DNA of 64,000 nt from Mycobacterium paraffinicum (GCF_001907675.1 NZ_MPNT01000022.1:1-64000); one strand, 5' to 3'. Shown: positions 51,156-59,828, counted from the first letter of the stretch. The notes: generated by a model not told the origin, from the letters alone. Made by a program: numbers and translations.

Positions 51156-52031
51156 CTAGACCCGGGACAGAAACGCCAGCACTGTGCTCTCGAATGCCTC
51201 CTTGGCCTCGATCATCGCCCAGTGCCCGGAGTTCGGGAAGATGTGCAGCTCCGCATTGGGGATGGTGCGCATCGGGATGAGCGCCATGTCCGGCGGGCTC
51301 ACCCGGTCGTCGCGCCCCCAGGTCAGCAGCGTAGGTGCGGTCAGCTTGTGCATGACGGCCCACGGCATCGGCCGGTCGGAGGCGGCCATCGCGGCGTTCA
51401 TCGCGCCGAAGGCCGCTTTCCCGTACATGCGGCGCGCGGCGGCCAGGGTGTCCGGGTCGGTGGCCAGCTCCCAGCGTTCCTCGACCAGTTCCTCGGTGAT
51501 CAGCGCCTGGTCGTAGACCATCGACTTCAGCCAGTCGACCAGCCGCTGCCGGGTGGGATCCTCGACGAACTCCTGCAGCAGCCGGATGCCCTCGCTGGGG
51601 CTCGGGCTGAAGATGTTGGTTCCGATGCCGCCGATGGTGACCAACCGGTCGACGCGGTCCGGGTTGTGGGTGGCGAAGTTGATGCCCACGCCGCCGCCCA
51701 TCGAGTTCCCGACGATGTGCGCCCGCGCGACGTCGAGCGCGTCCAGGAAGGGCGGCACGGTGCCGAATGCCGTCACCATGGGGTGGCCGCCGAAGTCGTC
51801 GCTGACGCCGAACCCGGGAAACTCCAGGATCAGGCAGCGGAAACGCTCGGCGAACGTGGGCAGTATGCCGCGGAAGTTGCGCCACCCCGTGACGCCCGGT
51901 CCGGAGCCATGCAGGAACAGCAACACCGGCGCCGATTGCGGGCCGCAGTCGTAATAGCGCAAAGCGCCCTTGGGAGTGCTGATTTCGCGCAGGTCCTGCT
52001 GCGTAACGATGTCTGCCACGGGTGTCACCAT
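51156..52031 (-). CDS. HsaD-like alpha/beta hydrolase (meta-cleavage product hydrolase)
   Basis: A 291-residue hydrolase with the same length and motifs as HsaD (4,9-DSHA hydrolase). LFLHGSGPGVTGWRNF is the oxyanion loop, GNSMGGG carries the nucleophilic serine near residue 110, WGRDDRVSP the aspartate and NSGHWAMIE the histidine. It would cut the carbon-carbon bond of a ring-cleavage product made by the HsaC-like enzyme. It lies 15 bp after the WS/DGAT stop on the same strand, so it is likely driven from the same promoter rather than with hsaA/hsaC. Confidence 0.88.
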   Translation of the reverse strand: MVTPVADIVTQQDLREISTPKGALRYYDCGPQSAPVLLFLHGSGPGVTGWRNFRGILPTFAERFRCLILEFPGFGVSDDFGGHPMVTAFGTVPPFLDALDVARAHIVGNSMGGGVGINFATHNPDRVDRLVTIGGIGTNIFSPSPSEGIRLLQEFVEDPTRQRLVDWLKSMVYDQALITEELVEERWELATDPDTLAAARRMYGKAAFGAMNAAMAASDRPMPWAVMHKLTAPTLLTWGRDDRVSPPDMALIPMRTIPNAELHIFPNSGHWAMIEAKEAFESTVLAFLSRV

Positions 52032-52046
52032 GCCATGCCGTGGCGG

Positions 52047-53441
52047 TCAGCTCTGTTGGTGGCTCGATTCGCTGCAATTCAGCAGCTCTTTGAGCGCCGC
52101 GGGGAACGTGTCGGCGAGGTCCCAGAGGTCGGCAACCAGGTCGGGGCAGGAGATGAGGCCGATGCCGAGGCGGCCGTTGAGCGACATGACCGTGATGTTG
52201 AGCGCGGCGCCGGCGATGATCGGGCCGAGCGGATAAATGGCGTCGACCCGACAGCCCATGAAGTAGAGCTGTTCCTGCGGTCCGGGCACGTTGGACAGCA
52301 CCAGGTTGTGCGGTGGTTTCTCGGGCAGCGGTATCCGGGGCAGCAGCTTCATCGCGGCGCCGAACATGGTCTGGCCGGCCACTTGCGTCCAGTCCTGCAG
52401 CAGGCTGGACCCCATGGCGGCGGTGTGGTCCTTGGCCGCGGCGTTGCCCTGCGCGATGCGGCCGAGCCGTTCGGCCGGGTCCTCGATATGGGTCTCCAGC
52501 CGGCACAGCATCCAGGTGGTCTGGTTGCGGCCCGGCCGGTCGGATTTGCCCCGCACCGAGACCGGCACGCTGGCCGTCATCGGGCTGTCCGGCAGTTCGT
52601 CGCGGTCGGATAAGAACTGGCGCAACGCGCCCGCGCACAGGGCGGTCACCACGTCGTTGACCGTGACGTGAAACCTGTCCTTGATCTTCTTGACGTCCTC
52701 GAGGTCAAGGGTGGTCAACGCGACGTTGCGGCGCCGCGTGAAGGGACCGTTGAAGGGTGTCGGAGGCGCCGCGAACGGGGCGGCCATGGTCTGCCCACCC
52801 GCGCGGGCGCGCAGCATCGTTTGCGCGAGCGTCAGCGCGGTTGCCGGCAGCACCTTGGCCAGGCGCCACGGCCGCAACCCGGCGCCGATGAGCCCGGAAG
52901 CGGCGATCTGCAAGGGATTTGCCCCGCCGGACCGGGCGGCGGGCTCGGGGGCGGGGGCGTCCGGCGCGGTGCTGCACAACTGGGCCAGGAGATTGGCCCC
53001 ACCCACCCCGTCGACCACCGCGTGGTGGGCCTTGAGGACGACGGCGAGCGCGTCGCCGCCGTGCAGGCCCTCGATCACCCACATCTCCCACAGCGGGCGA
53101 TCGCGATCCAGCGCCAGCCCGGCGACGTGCCCGCAGATCTCCGCTAACTCCCTCGACCCTCCAGGCGCCGGTAAGGCAACCCGGTGCAGGTGGCGCGCGA
53201 GGTCGAAACGATCGTCGTCGACCCAGACCGGGTGGTCGAAGTTGAGCTGGTTGTCCGCCAGCTTGAGACGGAATTCGGGCACGGCGTCCACCCTGGCCGA
53301 GAGTGCCTCACGGAACTGGCCGAACGTGTAGCCGCCCGGCGTGTCACCCGGGTCCAGCTCCAACACGCAGCAAACATTTAGCGGTTGCGTCGGTGATTCC
53401 AGGTAGAGGAAGAACGCGTCCAATCCACTGAGTCGTTGCAT
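52047..53441 (-). CDS. WS/DGAT family acyltransferase (wax ester/triacylglycerol synthase)
   Basis: A 464-residue enzyme of the large mycobacterial Tgs family that joins acyl-CoA to diacylglycerol or a fatty alcohol. The catalytic HHAVVDGVGG motif is intact (near residue 135). The N-terminal LSGLDAFFLYLESPTQP, the NDVVTALCAGALR region and the late NLVLSNVPGPQEQLYFMGC are family marks. It is the first gene of an operon with the HsaD-like hydrolase and is preceded by a tandem palindromic operator. Which substrate it uses cannot be told from sequence. Confidence 0.9.
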   Translation of the reverse strand: MQRLSGLDAFFLYLESPTQPLNVCCVLELDPGDTPGGYTFGQFREALSARVDAVPEFRLKLADNQLNFDHPVWVDDDRFDLARHLHRVALPAPGGSRELAEICGHVAGLALDRDRPLWEMWVIEGLHGGDALAVVLKAHHAVVDGVGGANLLAQLCSTAPDAPAPEPAARSGGANPLQIAASGLIGAGLRPWRLAKVLPATALTLAQTMLRARAGGQTMAAPFAAPPTPFNGPFTRRRNVALTTLDLEDVKKIKDRFHVTVNDVVTALCAGALRQFLSDRDELPDSPMTASVPVSVRGKSDRPGRNQTTWMLCRLETHIEDPAERLGRIAQGNAAAKDHTAAMGSSLLQDWTQVAGQTMFGAAMKLLPRIPLPEKPPHNLVLSNVPGPQEQLYFMGCRVDAIYPLGPIIAGAALNITVMSLNGRLGIGLISCPDLVADLWDLADTFPAALKELLNCSESSHQQS

Positions 53442-53466
53442 ATCCGTTCGCCTCTTTTGTGCGCTC

Positions 53467-53494
53467 TGACCGCTGGTCACATGACCTCTGGTCA
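53467..53494 (-). promoter_or_regulatory. Tandem palindromic operator TGACC-N3-GGTCA
   Basis: Two perfect 13-bp palindromes, TGACC-GCT-GGTCA (53467-53479) and TGACC-TCT-GGTCA (53482-53494), have centres 15 bp apart. They lie 26-53 bp upstream of the WS/DGAT start. This looks like a cooperative site for a dimeric regulator such as a TetR-family protein. No such regulator gene is in the window. Confidence 0.65.
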
Positions 53495-53638
53495 GCACCG
53501 GAGCCCGCCGGCGAACGCAATCAGGGTCGACCGCAATCTCTACGTGTGATTCTTATTTGTAGCCGTTGGGCGGGCTCGGGCAAACATGTGAGCCGGACAA
53601 TTCATGAAATCGCAACCGACGTCGTCCGCGCGCAGGAC

Positions 53639-54082
53639 TCAGCCGCCAGGCGAGCGCCGAGCCATGGCCGAGCCGGGTGCGGCCCAGTCGGTAGAGGCCT
53701 TGCGATGGCTGATCAGCCACGCGTCGCCGTCCGGCATGAAGGTGTCGCGGTACCGGCCGAAATGGTCGAGTCCGACGTGGGTGAGCACCGTGAAGTACGA
53801 CGACACCTGTGCCGCGTCGCGCGTCAGCACGGTGATCAGCACGTTGGTGAGGTTGTGCCGGACGATCGGCTTGACGTCCGCCGGTCGGTCGACGTTGAGG
53901 CCGCCGAGAAACGCCGCGATCGCCGAACGCCCGCGCAGTGGCTCGAAGCCGCGAATCTCCAGGACACCGTCGGCGCGGAACGTCGCGGCGAGGCCGTCCA
54001 CGTCGCCGGCGTCCCCCGCCCAGTTGTATCGCGCCAGAGTGTCGCGGATCCGCTCACGCGCGACCAATTCCCAGATCTCCAC
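53639..54082 (-). CDS. SnoaL-like protein
   Basis: A 147-residue protein of the SnoaL/NTF2 fold: RERIRDTLARYNWAGDAGDVDGLAATF at the start, GVLEIRGFEPLRGRSAIAAFL in the middle, and VSSYFTVLTHVGLDHFGRYRDTF towards the end. The GTG at 54082 follows GAGGAG at 8 nt. It is distinct in sequence from the SnoaL-like protein at 50.6 kb. It follows a small gene on the same strand by 45 bp. Function is unknown. Confidence 0.78.
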   Translation of the reverse strand: MEIWELVARERIRDTLARYNWAGDAGDVDGLAATFRADGVLEIRGFEPLRGRSAIAAFLGGLNVDRPADVKPIVRHNLTNVLITVLTRDAAQVSSYFTVLTHVGLDHFGRYRDTFMPDGDAWLISHRKASTDWAAPGSAMARRSPGG

Positions 54083-54127
54083 CGTCGTGACTCCTCGGCC
54101 GCAGCCTAATACGCGAAAGCGCAACCG

Positions 54128-54310
54128 CTACTTCACGATGTGGGGCCGGAAACCGTGGCGGTTGGACGGTGTCACGCCGTTCAGGTCGAAGATCGCGATC
54201 AGGGCGCGCAGCAGCGCGGGGGACCAGTCCTCGAACGGTTGCGCGTCCAGCCGATCGAGGACTTCGCCACGGAGATACTCGATGCCCGAAGGGCGTTGAG
54301 GGTCGCTCAT
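54128..54310 (-). CDS. Small hypothetical protein
   Basis: A 60-residue protein (or 66 with an upstream start at 54328) that I do not recognise. It is soluble and Pro/Arg-rich, containing IEYLRGEVLDRLDAQPFEDW and ALLRALIAIFDLNG, which could form two helices. Codon third positions are GC-rich as in real genes here. It lies just ahead of the SnoaL-like gene on the same strand. Confidence 0.5.
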   Translation of the reverse strand: MSDPQRPSGIEYLRGEVLDRLDAQPFEDWSPALLRALIAIFDLNGVTPSNRHGFRPHIVK

Positions 54311-54523
54311 CGCACATTCCGACGGCACACGGGACCCGGTTCGGTGCTCAACGAGCCAGCTCCCTTCCGCAACGAGTTGCTGGCGTCGACGCTAGGACCG
54401 CCGCCTCTTGCTTGTACAGCCAACTGGCCAAATTCAAATGTGCCGGAAAGACCGACTCCAACGTCCAACGCGGCTCATTCCGCATGTGGGAATGAATCGT
54501 GGCACCGGGCCGTAGAACAACGC

Positions 54524-54949
54524 ATGGAACTCAACGACGCGGCCCGCGAACTCATCGGCAAGGGCGCCGACGCCACCCTGGTGACCCTGAACCCCGACGG
54601 CAGCCCGCAAGTCAGCCTGGTGTGGGTCGCCTTGCAGTCCACACCCGAGGGAGACGAACTCGTCACCGCGCACCTCGCCGCGCACAAGAAGGTTCGCAAC
54701 GTTCGCAACGATCCCCGAGTGGCCGTCACCATCGTGGCGCTCGACGAGACGCACACCGGGATGCGGCCCTACCTCTGGATCACCGGGACGGCACGGGTCG
54801 TCGAGGGCGGGGCGCCGGAGCTGCTCGCCCAACTCAACCCGATTCTGGGCGACCCGAACACGAAGTTCCCGCCGGACGGCGCGCCGCCCGGGTTCTTGAC
54901 CCGCATCCGCATCGACAAGGTCGGCGGCATCGGCCCGTGGGCGTCCTGA
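54524..54949 (+). CDS. PPOX-class flavin/F420-binding protein
   Basis: A 141-residue split-barrel protein of the pyridoxamine-phosphate-oxidase-like family, many mycobacterial members of which bind F420 rather than FMN. GADATLVTLNPDGSPQVSLVWV, AAHKKVRNVRNDPRVAVTIV and YLWITGTARVVEGG are the family strands. Which substrate is reduced is unknown. No strong ribosome binding site is seen before the ATG. It is divergent from the 60-residue gene with 213 bp between; that gap shows no clear element. Confidence 0.8.
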   Translation: MELNDAARELIGKGADATLVTLNPDGSPQVSLVWVALQSTPEGDELVTAHLAAHKKVRNVRNDPRVAVTIVALDETHTGMRPYLWITGTARVVEGGAPELLAQLNPILGDPNTKFPPDGAPPGFLTRIRIDKVGGIGPWAS

Positions 54950-54988
54950 CGCCCGAATTGGGGACTTCCGCGACGGTCGGTAGCGGAA

Positions 54989-55003
54989 TACAGTGGGTGG
55001 GTG
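54989..55003 (+). promoter_or_regulatory. Candidate leaderless promoter of the molybdopterin oxidoreductase
   Basis: TACAGT (54989-54994) matches TANNNT and ends six bases before the GTG at 55001. There is no purine-rich ribosome binding site. A very similar TACAGT box precedes the Rv1747-like gene at 61370. Confidence 0.45.
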
Positions 55004-57235
55004 ACGACGGGCGAAGACGGTAGGCACCTGCGCACCTGCCCCCTCTGTGAAGCCATGTGCGGCTTGGAAATTCACGTCGACGGCGGCAGGGTCACCAGCA
55101 TTCGGGGCAACCGCGACGACGTGTGGAGCCGCGGGCACATCTGCCCGAAGGGTGTCTCACTGGCGGCGCTGCACGACGACCCGGACCGGATCCGCCAACC
55201 CATGGTCAAGGTCGACGGCGAATGGCACGAGGTGAGCTGGGACGCGGCGTTCCGCCGCTGCACCGAGTTGCTGACGCCGGTGATCGAAAAGTACGGGATC
55301 GGGGCGATCACCGCCTACACCGGCAACCCGCTGGCGCACTCGTTCTCCCTGGCTCGGTACGCGGGCGTGCTGATGGGCATGTCGGGGATGCCGGTCACCT
55401 ATTCGCCGGGCACCGTTGACCAGTGGCCAAAGAATCTCTCGTCGCACTTGATGTACGGCCTCTGGTGGAACTTCCCCGTGCCCGACATCGAACGCACCGA
55501 CCTGATGGTCATCATGGGCGCCAACCCCGCCGCGTCGCAGGGGTCGCTGCTGGCCGCGCCGGACGTGATGGGCCTGATCGACGCGATCCGCAAGCGCGGC
55601 AAGGTGATCGTGATCGACCCGGTGCGCACCCAGACGGCGGCCCGCGCCGACGAATGGCTTCCCATCGTGCCCGGAACCGACGCCGCGCTGCTGCTGGCCG
55701 TGGCGCACACGCTGTTTGACGAAGATCTGATCCGCCCCGGACCGCACGTGGACGGTGTCGACACCATGCGCCGGGTCGCCGCGGATTGGCCACCGGAGCG
55801 CGTCAGCGCGGTCACCGGCATCGCCGAGGACCGCATCCGGAGTTTGGCCCGTGAGCTCGCCGGCACCGAGAGGTCGGTGGTGTACGGCCGAATCGGGTTG
55901 TGCAATCAAGAATTCGGCAGCCTGGCCAGCTGGCTGGTCGACGTCATCAACATTCTGACCGGGCATTTCGACGTACCCGGGGGAGCGATGTTCCCCAAGC
56001 CGGCGGCCTGGTCCATCACCACTCAGCCGCTGCCCGGCCTGGAGGGTGGCCTCCCGGAATTCGGCCGCTGGCATACCCGCGTGCGCGGGGCCAAGGAGGT
56101 GCTCGGCCAGGCCCCGGTGTCGTGCATGGCCGAGGAGATCGCCACTCCGGGCGACGGGCAACTCAAGGCGCTCATCACGGTCGCGGGCAACCCGGTGTTG
56201 TCCACGCCCGGCGGCGACAAGCTCGACGAGGTGCTTCCGATGCTGGAAGCGATGATCTCCGTTGACCTTTGGCTCAACGAGACGACGCGGCACGCCGACG
56301 TGATCCTGCCCGGTCTGTCCCCGCTCGAGCAGCCGCACCACGACGATCTCATCCTGCTGTTCGCGATCCACAGCATCGCGAATTACTCGCCGCCCGTGTT
56401 CGATCCGGGAGACCGCCCGCACGAATGGGAGATCCTGATCCGGCTGACCGGCCTGTGCACCGGCACGCCGGCCGAAGACGTCGACGTCGCGGCGATCGAC
56501 GACGGGTTCTTCGACTACCTGGCCTTCACCCAAGGGCTCGACGGGGCGGAGATCCGCAAGCTCTACGATCACGGCGGCCCCGAGCGGATGCTGGACCTGA
56601 CACTGCGAACCGGGCCGTTCGGGGACCGGTACGGCAAGAATCCCGGCGGGCTGACACTGGATCTGCTCAAGGCCAACCCGAACGGCATCGACTTCGGACC
56701 GATGGTGCCGCAAGTGCCGGACATCCTGGGCACGCCCGACAAGAAGATCCGGCTGGCGCCGCAATACCTCCTCGATGACCTGCCGCGGCTGGCGGCCAGG
56801 ATGGAACGACCCGCCGAACCGCTGGTTCTGGTGAGCCGCCGGCACCTTCGCTCGAACAACACCTGGCTGCACAACGTGCCCGCGCTGATGAAGGGAAAGG
56901 ACCGGTGCACGTTGCTGATTCACCCCGACGACGCGGCCAGATGCGGCGTCACGGACAATGACGTCGTCACCGTCAAATCGGCGGCCGGCGAAATCAAAGT
57001 GCCCGTCGAGGTCACCGAAGCGATCAAACCGGGCGTGGTGTCGATGCCCCACGGCTGGGGCCATGGCAAGCCGGGCACCCGCATGGCCGTGGCCAACGGT
57101 TCGCCGGGCGCCAACACGAATGTGCTTTCCCCACCGACGTTTATCGACGAGCCGTCCGGCAACGGCGCGCTCAACGGCATACCGGTGACGATCATCGACG
57201 ATCGGGCCCGATTCCGTCCCGCACACACGCACTGA
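55001..57235 (+). CDS. Molybdopterin oxidoreductase with N-terminal [4Fe-4S] site
   Basis: A 744-residue enzyme of the DMSO-reductase/formate-dehydrogenase superfamily. The Fe-S ligands are CPLCEAMCGLEI near residue 13 and ICPKG at 48. Pterin-binding segments include VIMGANPAASQGSLL, VIVIDPVRTQTAARADEWLPIVPGTD and the C-terminal DVVTVKSAAGEIKVPVEVT barrel. It has no Tat signal, so it is cytoplasmic. No cysteine or selenocysteine is evident at the metal site. M. tuberculosis Rv0197 has a similar size and layout. Substrate and redox partner are unknown. It precedes the type III PKS by about 115 bp on the same strand. Confidence 0.88.
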   Translation: MTTGEDGRHLRTCPLCEAMCGLEIHVDGGRVTSIRGNRDDVWSRGHICPKGVSLAALHDDPDRIRQPMVKVDGEWHEVSWDAAFRRCTELLTPVIEKYGIGAITAYTGNPLAHSFSLARYAGVLMGMSGMPVTYSPGTVDQWPKNLSSHLMYGLWWNFPVPDIERTDLMVIMGANPAASQGSLLAAPDVMGLIDAIRKRGKVIVIDPVRTQTAARADEWLPIVPGTDAALLLAVAHTLFDEDLIRPGPHVDGVDTMRRVAADWPPERVSAVTGIAEDRIRSLARELAGTERSVVYGRIGLCNQEFGSLASWLVDVINILTGHFDVPGGAMFPKPAAWSITTQPLPGLEGGLPEFGRWHTRVRGAKEVLGQAPVSCMAEEIATPGDGQLKALITVAGNPVLSTPGGDKLDEVLPMLEAMISVDLWLNETTRHADVILPGLSPLEQPHHDDLILLFAIHSIANYSPPVFDPGDRPHEWEILIRLTGLCTGTPAEDVDVAAIDDGFFDYLAFTQGLDGAEIRKLYDHGGPERMLDLTLRTGPFGDRYGKNPGGLTLDLLKANPNGIDFGPMVPQVPDILGTPDKKIRLAPQYLLDDLPRLAARMERPAEPLVLVSRRHLRSNNTWLHNVPALMKGKDRCTLLIHPDDAARCGVTDNDVVTVKSAAGEIKVPVEVTEAIKPGVVSMPHGWGHGKPGTRMAVANGSPGANTNVLSPPTFIDEPSGNGALNGIPVTIIDDRARFRPAHTH

Positions 57236-57244
57236 ATTACGTAA

Positions 57245-57274
57245 GCCGTCAACCCCCTTCGGTTGGTTAACGGC
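57245..57274 (+). terminator. Imperfect hairpin after the molybdopterin oxidoreductase gene
   Basis: GCCGT-CAACC, a six-base loop, then GGTTG and, after a four-base bulge, ACGGC. It begins 10 bases after the stop codon. There is no U-tract, as is usual for mycobacterial terminators. It could also act in the 5' region of the following PKS gene. Confidence 0.4.
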
Positions 57275-57351
57275 AAGCTCCGGTCTGTGGTTCATCTCAC
57301 CCCGGCCGCCTAAAGCTGAACCGTCCGGTGGGGCCGCCCGTCGGCATAGGC

Positions 57352-58452
57352 ATGACTGTAACAACGCATCTCACATCCCCGAGCGGGGCCGCTCAGCGTG
57401 GACACGGCGCACCGCAGATCGCCGGTGCCGCGGTGGCCTTTACCTCGCACCGCTACAACCAGGACGAAGTCGCCCGAGAATTAACCGAATTCACCGACCC
57501 GCGGTTCCTGCGTTTCGCGCAGACGACGGGGGTCGACCAGCGCAGCCTCGCCCTGCCGCTCTCGCGCTACCCGCAGCTGAGCGGCTTCACCGAAGCGAAC
57601 GACGCCTATCTCGAGGTCGCGGTCGACCTCGGCGAGCGCGCAATACTTTCGGCATTGGAAGAGGCAGGCATCGAACCGCACGAGGTGGACACGATTGTGA
57701 TGGTCTCGAGCACCGGCATCGCGGTGCCCACCATCGACGCGCGCCTGATGACCCGGATCGGCCTGCGGCCCGACGTCAAACGCGTCCCGTTGTTCGGACT
57801 GGGCTGCGTGGCCGGCGCGGCCGGGATGGCGCGCGTGCACGACTACCTGCATGGCTATCCCGGTGACGTGGCGGTGCTCCTGTCGGTCGAGTTGTGTTCT
57901 CTCACGCTGCAGCGCGACGACACCTCGATACCCGCCCTCATCGGCGTGTCCCTGTTCGGCGACGGCGCCGCCGCCGTCGTCGCCACCGGCGCCGACCGAA
58001 ACCCGTTGAATCGCAAGGGCGCACCGCGAGTGCTGGGCACGCGCAGTCGCGTGGTCCCGGAGACGGTCGACGTCATGGGGTGGAACGTCGGCTCCAGCGG
58101 ATTCCAGCTCGTGATGTCGCGCGAGGTCCCGAAAATGGCCGAAACCTATCTACGGGCAGAAGTCGACGGGTTCCTCGCCGACCACGGCTTGAACCTGGCG
58201 GACATCTCGACCTGGGTGTGCCATCCCGGCGGCCCGAAAGTGCTCGACTCCATCGAGGAGGCGCTGGACCTGCCGCCGGAGAGCATGGTCCACAGCCGAA
58301 ACTCCATGCGGGACAATGGAAATATCTCCTCAGCGTCGGTGCTGGACGTGTTGCGCCGGACCCTCGCGGAGCCGCCGGCCGCAGGGTCCCTCGGGGTCAT
58401 GCTGGCAATGGGGCCGGGCTTCAGCTTCGAACTGCTGCTGCTGCAGTGGTGA
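57352..58452 (+). CDS. Type III polyketide synthase (chalcone synthase family)
   Basis: A 366-residue cytoplasmic homodimeric enzyme that extends an acyl-CoA with malonyl-CoA. The catalytic triad is clear: Cys152 (GLGCVAGA), His near 290 (VCHPGGPK) and Asn324 (GNISSASV). GVMLAMGPGFSFEL is the C-terminal signature. Mycobacterial relatives (Pks10, Pks11, Pks18) make alkylpyrones or alkylresorcinol-type products from long-chain starters. The ATG at 57352 has only a weak AGG next to it; GTG at 57328 is the alternative. An ICMT-like methyltransferase gene follows 11 bp later, like the BpsA-BpsB pair of Bacillus. Confidence 0.92.
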   Translation: MTVTTHLTSPSGAAQRGHGAPQIAGAAVAFTSHRYNQDEVARELTEFTDPRFLRFAQTTGVDQRSLALPLSRYPQLSGFTEANDAYLEVAVDLGERAILSALEEAGIEPHEVDTIVMVSSTGIAVPTIDARLMTRIGLRPDVKRVPLFGLGCVAGAAGMARVHDYLHGYPGDVAVLLSVELCSLTLQRDDTSIPALIGVSLFGDGAAAVVATGADRNPLNRKGAPRVLGTRSRVVPETVDVMGWNVGSSGFQLVMSREVPKMAETYLRAEVDGFLADHGLNLADISTWVCHPGGPKVLDSIEEALDLPPESMVHSRNSMRDNGNISSASVLDVLRRTLAEPPAAGSLGVMLAMGPGFSFELLLLQW

Positions 58453-58463
58453 GGGGATAAGTC

Positions 58464-58967
58464 ATGTATTACTACCTGTTCATCCTGGCCGTCGGGGCCG
58501 AACGCCTGGTCGAGTTGGCCGTGTCGCAACGCAATACCAGATGGTCACTGGCCAACGGGGGCAAGGAGTTCGGCCGTGACCACTACCCGGCGATGGTCAG
58601 CATGCACGCCCTGCTGCTGGTCTCGTGCATCGTGGAAACGTGGGCCCTCGCCCGACCGTTCATCCCGTGGCTGGGGTGGCCGATGCTGGGCGTCGTGGTG
58701 CTCAGCACCGTGGTGCGCTGGCGCTGCGTGGCCGTGCTTGGCAGGCGTTGGAACCCAAGGCTGATCGTGATCCCGGGCGCACCATTGGTCCGCGACGGGC
58801 TGTATCGCTGGGTGCGTCACCCGAATTACGCGGCGGTGGCGGCGGAGGTGGCGGCACTGCCGCTCATTCACTCAGCGTGGCTCACGGCGATCGCGTTCAG
58901 CATCGCGAACGCGATCGTGCTCAGGGTGCGGATCCGCGCCGAGAACGCCGCATTAGCCCTGGTGTGA
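58464..58967 (+). CDS. ICMT-like integral membrane methyltransferase
   Basis: A 167-residue membrane protein with about four spans and the isoprenylcysteine carboxyl methyltransferase signature: LVRDGLYRWVRHPNYAA near the C-terminus, then RVRIRAENAAL, which bind S-adenosylmethionine. In Bacillus and Streptomyces, members next to type III PKS genes methylate the polyketide lipid product. GAGGGG lies 7 nt before the ATG. The 11-bp gap to the PKS gene makes an O-methylated alkylpyrone or phenolic lipid the likely joint product. Confidence 0.87.
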   Translation: MYYYLFILAVGAERLVELAVSQRNTRWSLANGGKEFGRDHYPAMVSMHALLLVSCIVETWALARPFIPWLGWPMLGVVVLSTVVRWRCVAVLGRRWNPRLIVIPGAPLVRDGLYRWVRHPNYAAVAAEVAALPLIHSAWLTAIAFSIANAIVLRVRIRAENAALALV

Positions 58968-58982
58968 GGGCGGTTTCGGCAA

Positions 58983-59828
58983 TCACGGCGCGATGGGCCG
59001 ATTGGTCCACTCGCGGTCGGGCCGGCGCGACGAGCGGAACCACCCGCCCGCCGCGCCGGTACCGCCGTCGGTTGGGATGGTGTGGCCGGTGACGAATGCG
59101 GACAGGTCCGAGGCCAGGAACAAGATCACGTGCGCCTGGTCCTCGGGCACGCCCATGCGGCCGACCGGAACCCATTGCGGCCACTGGGCCTGCTCGTCCG
59201 GAGACAGCCACTGCGAGTAGGGCACCTGAAGGGATTCGGTGACGTCGGGCGCGATCGCGTTGACCCGCACCCCATGCCCGCCCACCTGGACCGCGAGGCT
59301 GCGGGTGAACTGAATGACCGCGGCCTTGAAGGCGGCGTAGACCGGGTCTTCGGGGTAACCGCGCAGGCCCTCGACGGACGACACGTTGACGATCGCGCCG
59401 GCCCGCCGGGCGACCATCGCGGGCAGGAACGCGTGGGTGACCAGGAAGACGTGGTGCAGGTTGATTCGGTACAGCTCGTCCCAGAGCTGGGGATCGGTGT
59501 CGGCGAAGTTCCCCGGATGCCGCAGCCAGTGGCCGACGTTGTTGACCAGCGCGTCCACCCGGCCGTAGCGCTCCAACACCGATCGCGCCATGTCGTCGAC
59601 CGCCGCCGCGTCGCGGACGTCGGTGACCACCGCCACCGCCGATCCGCCCGCGGCCGCGATGTCGTCGACCGTCCGTGCGGCAAGTCCGCCGTCGACGTCG
59701 ACGATGACCACGTGTGCGCCCTGGTTGGCGAACAGCCGGGCGGTGGCCGCGCCGATGCCGCCGCCACCGCCGGTCACCACGGCCACCCGGTCGCCCAGCA
59801 GCGCGTCAGCCCGCATTTCGTCGTTCAT
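58983..59828 (-). CDS. Short-chain dehydrogenase/reductase
   Basis: A 281-residue classical SDR. It has TGGGGGIGAATA (NAD(P) loop), DVDGG after strand 2 (an acidic residue favouring NAD), NNVGHW (variant of NNAG), a catalytic serine in VNVSSVEG, and YAAFK as the Tyr-x3-Lys pair. The C-terminus carries an extra ~15-residue Arg-rich tail (FRSSRRPDREWTNRP). It converges on the PKS-methyltransferase pair, so it may have an unrelated substrate. Confidence 0.88.
   Translation of the reverse strand: MNDEMRADALLGDRVAVVTGGGGGIGAATARLFANQGAHVVIVDVDGGLAARTVDDIAAAGGSAVAVVTDVRDAAAVDDMARSVLERYGRVDALVNNVGHWLRHPGNFADTDPQLWDELYRINLHHVFLVTHAFLPAMVARRAGAIVNVSSVEGLRGYPEDPVYAAFKAAVIQFTRSLAVQVGGHGVRVNAIAPDVTESLQVPYSQWLSPDEQAQWPQWVPVGRMGVPEDQAHVILFLASDLSAFVTGHTIPTDGGTGAAGGWFRSSRRPDREWTNRPIAP

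Noticed and set aside
55157..57364. Open frame of 735 codons on the minus strand opposite the molybdopterin enzyme
   Set aside because: The plus-strand frame carries the Fe-S and pterin motifs; the minus frame is compositionally a shadow.
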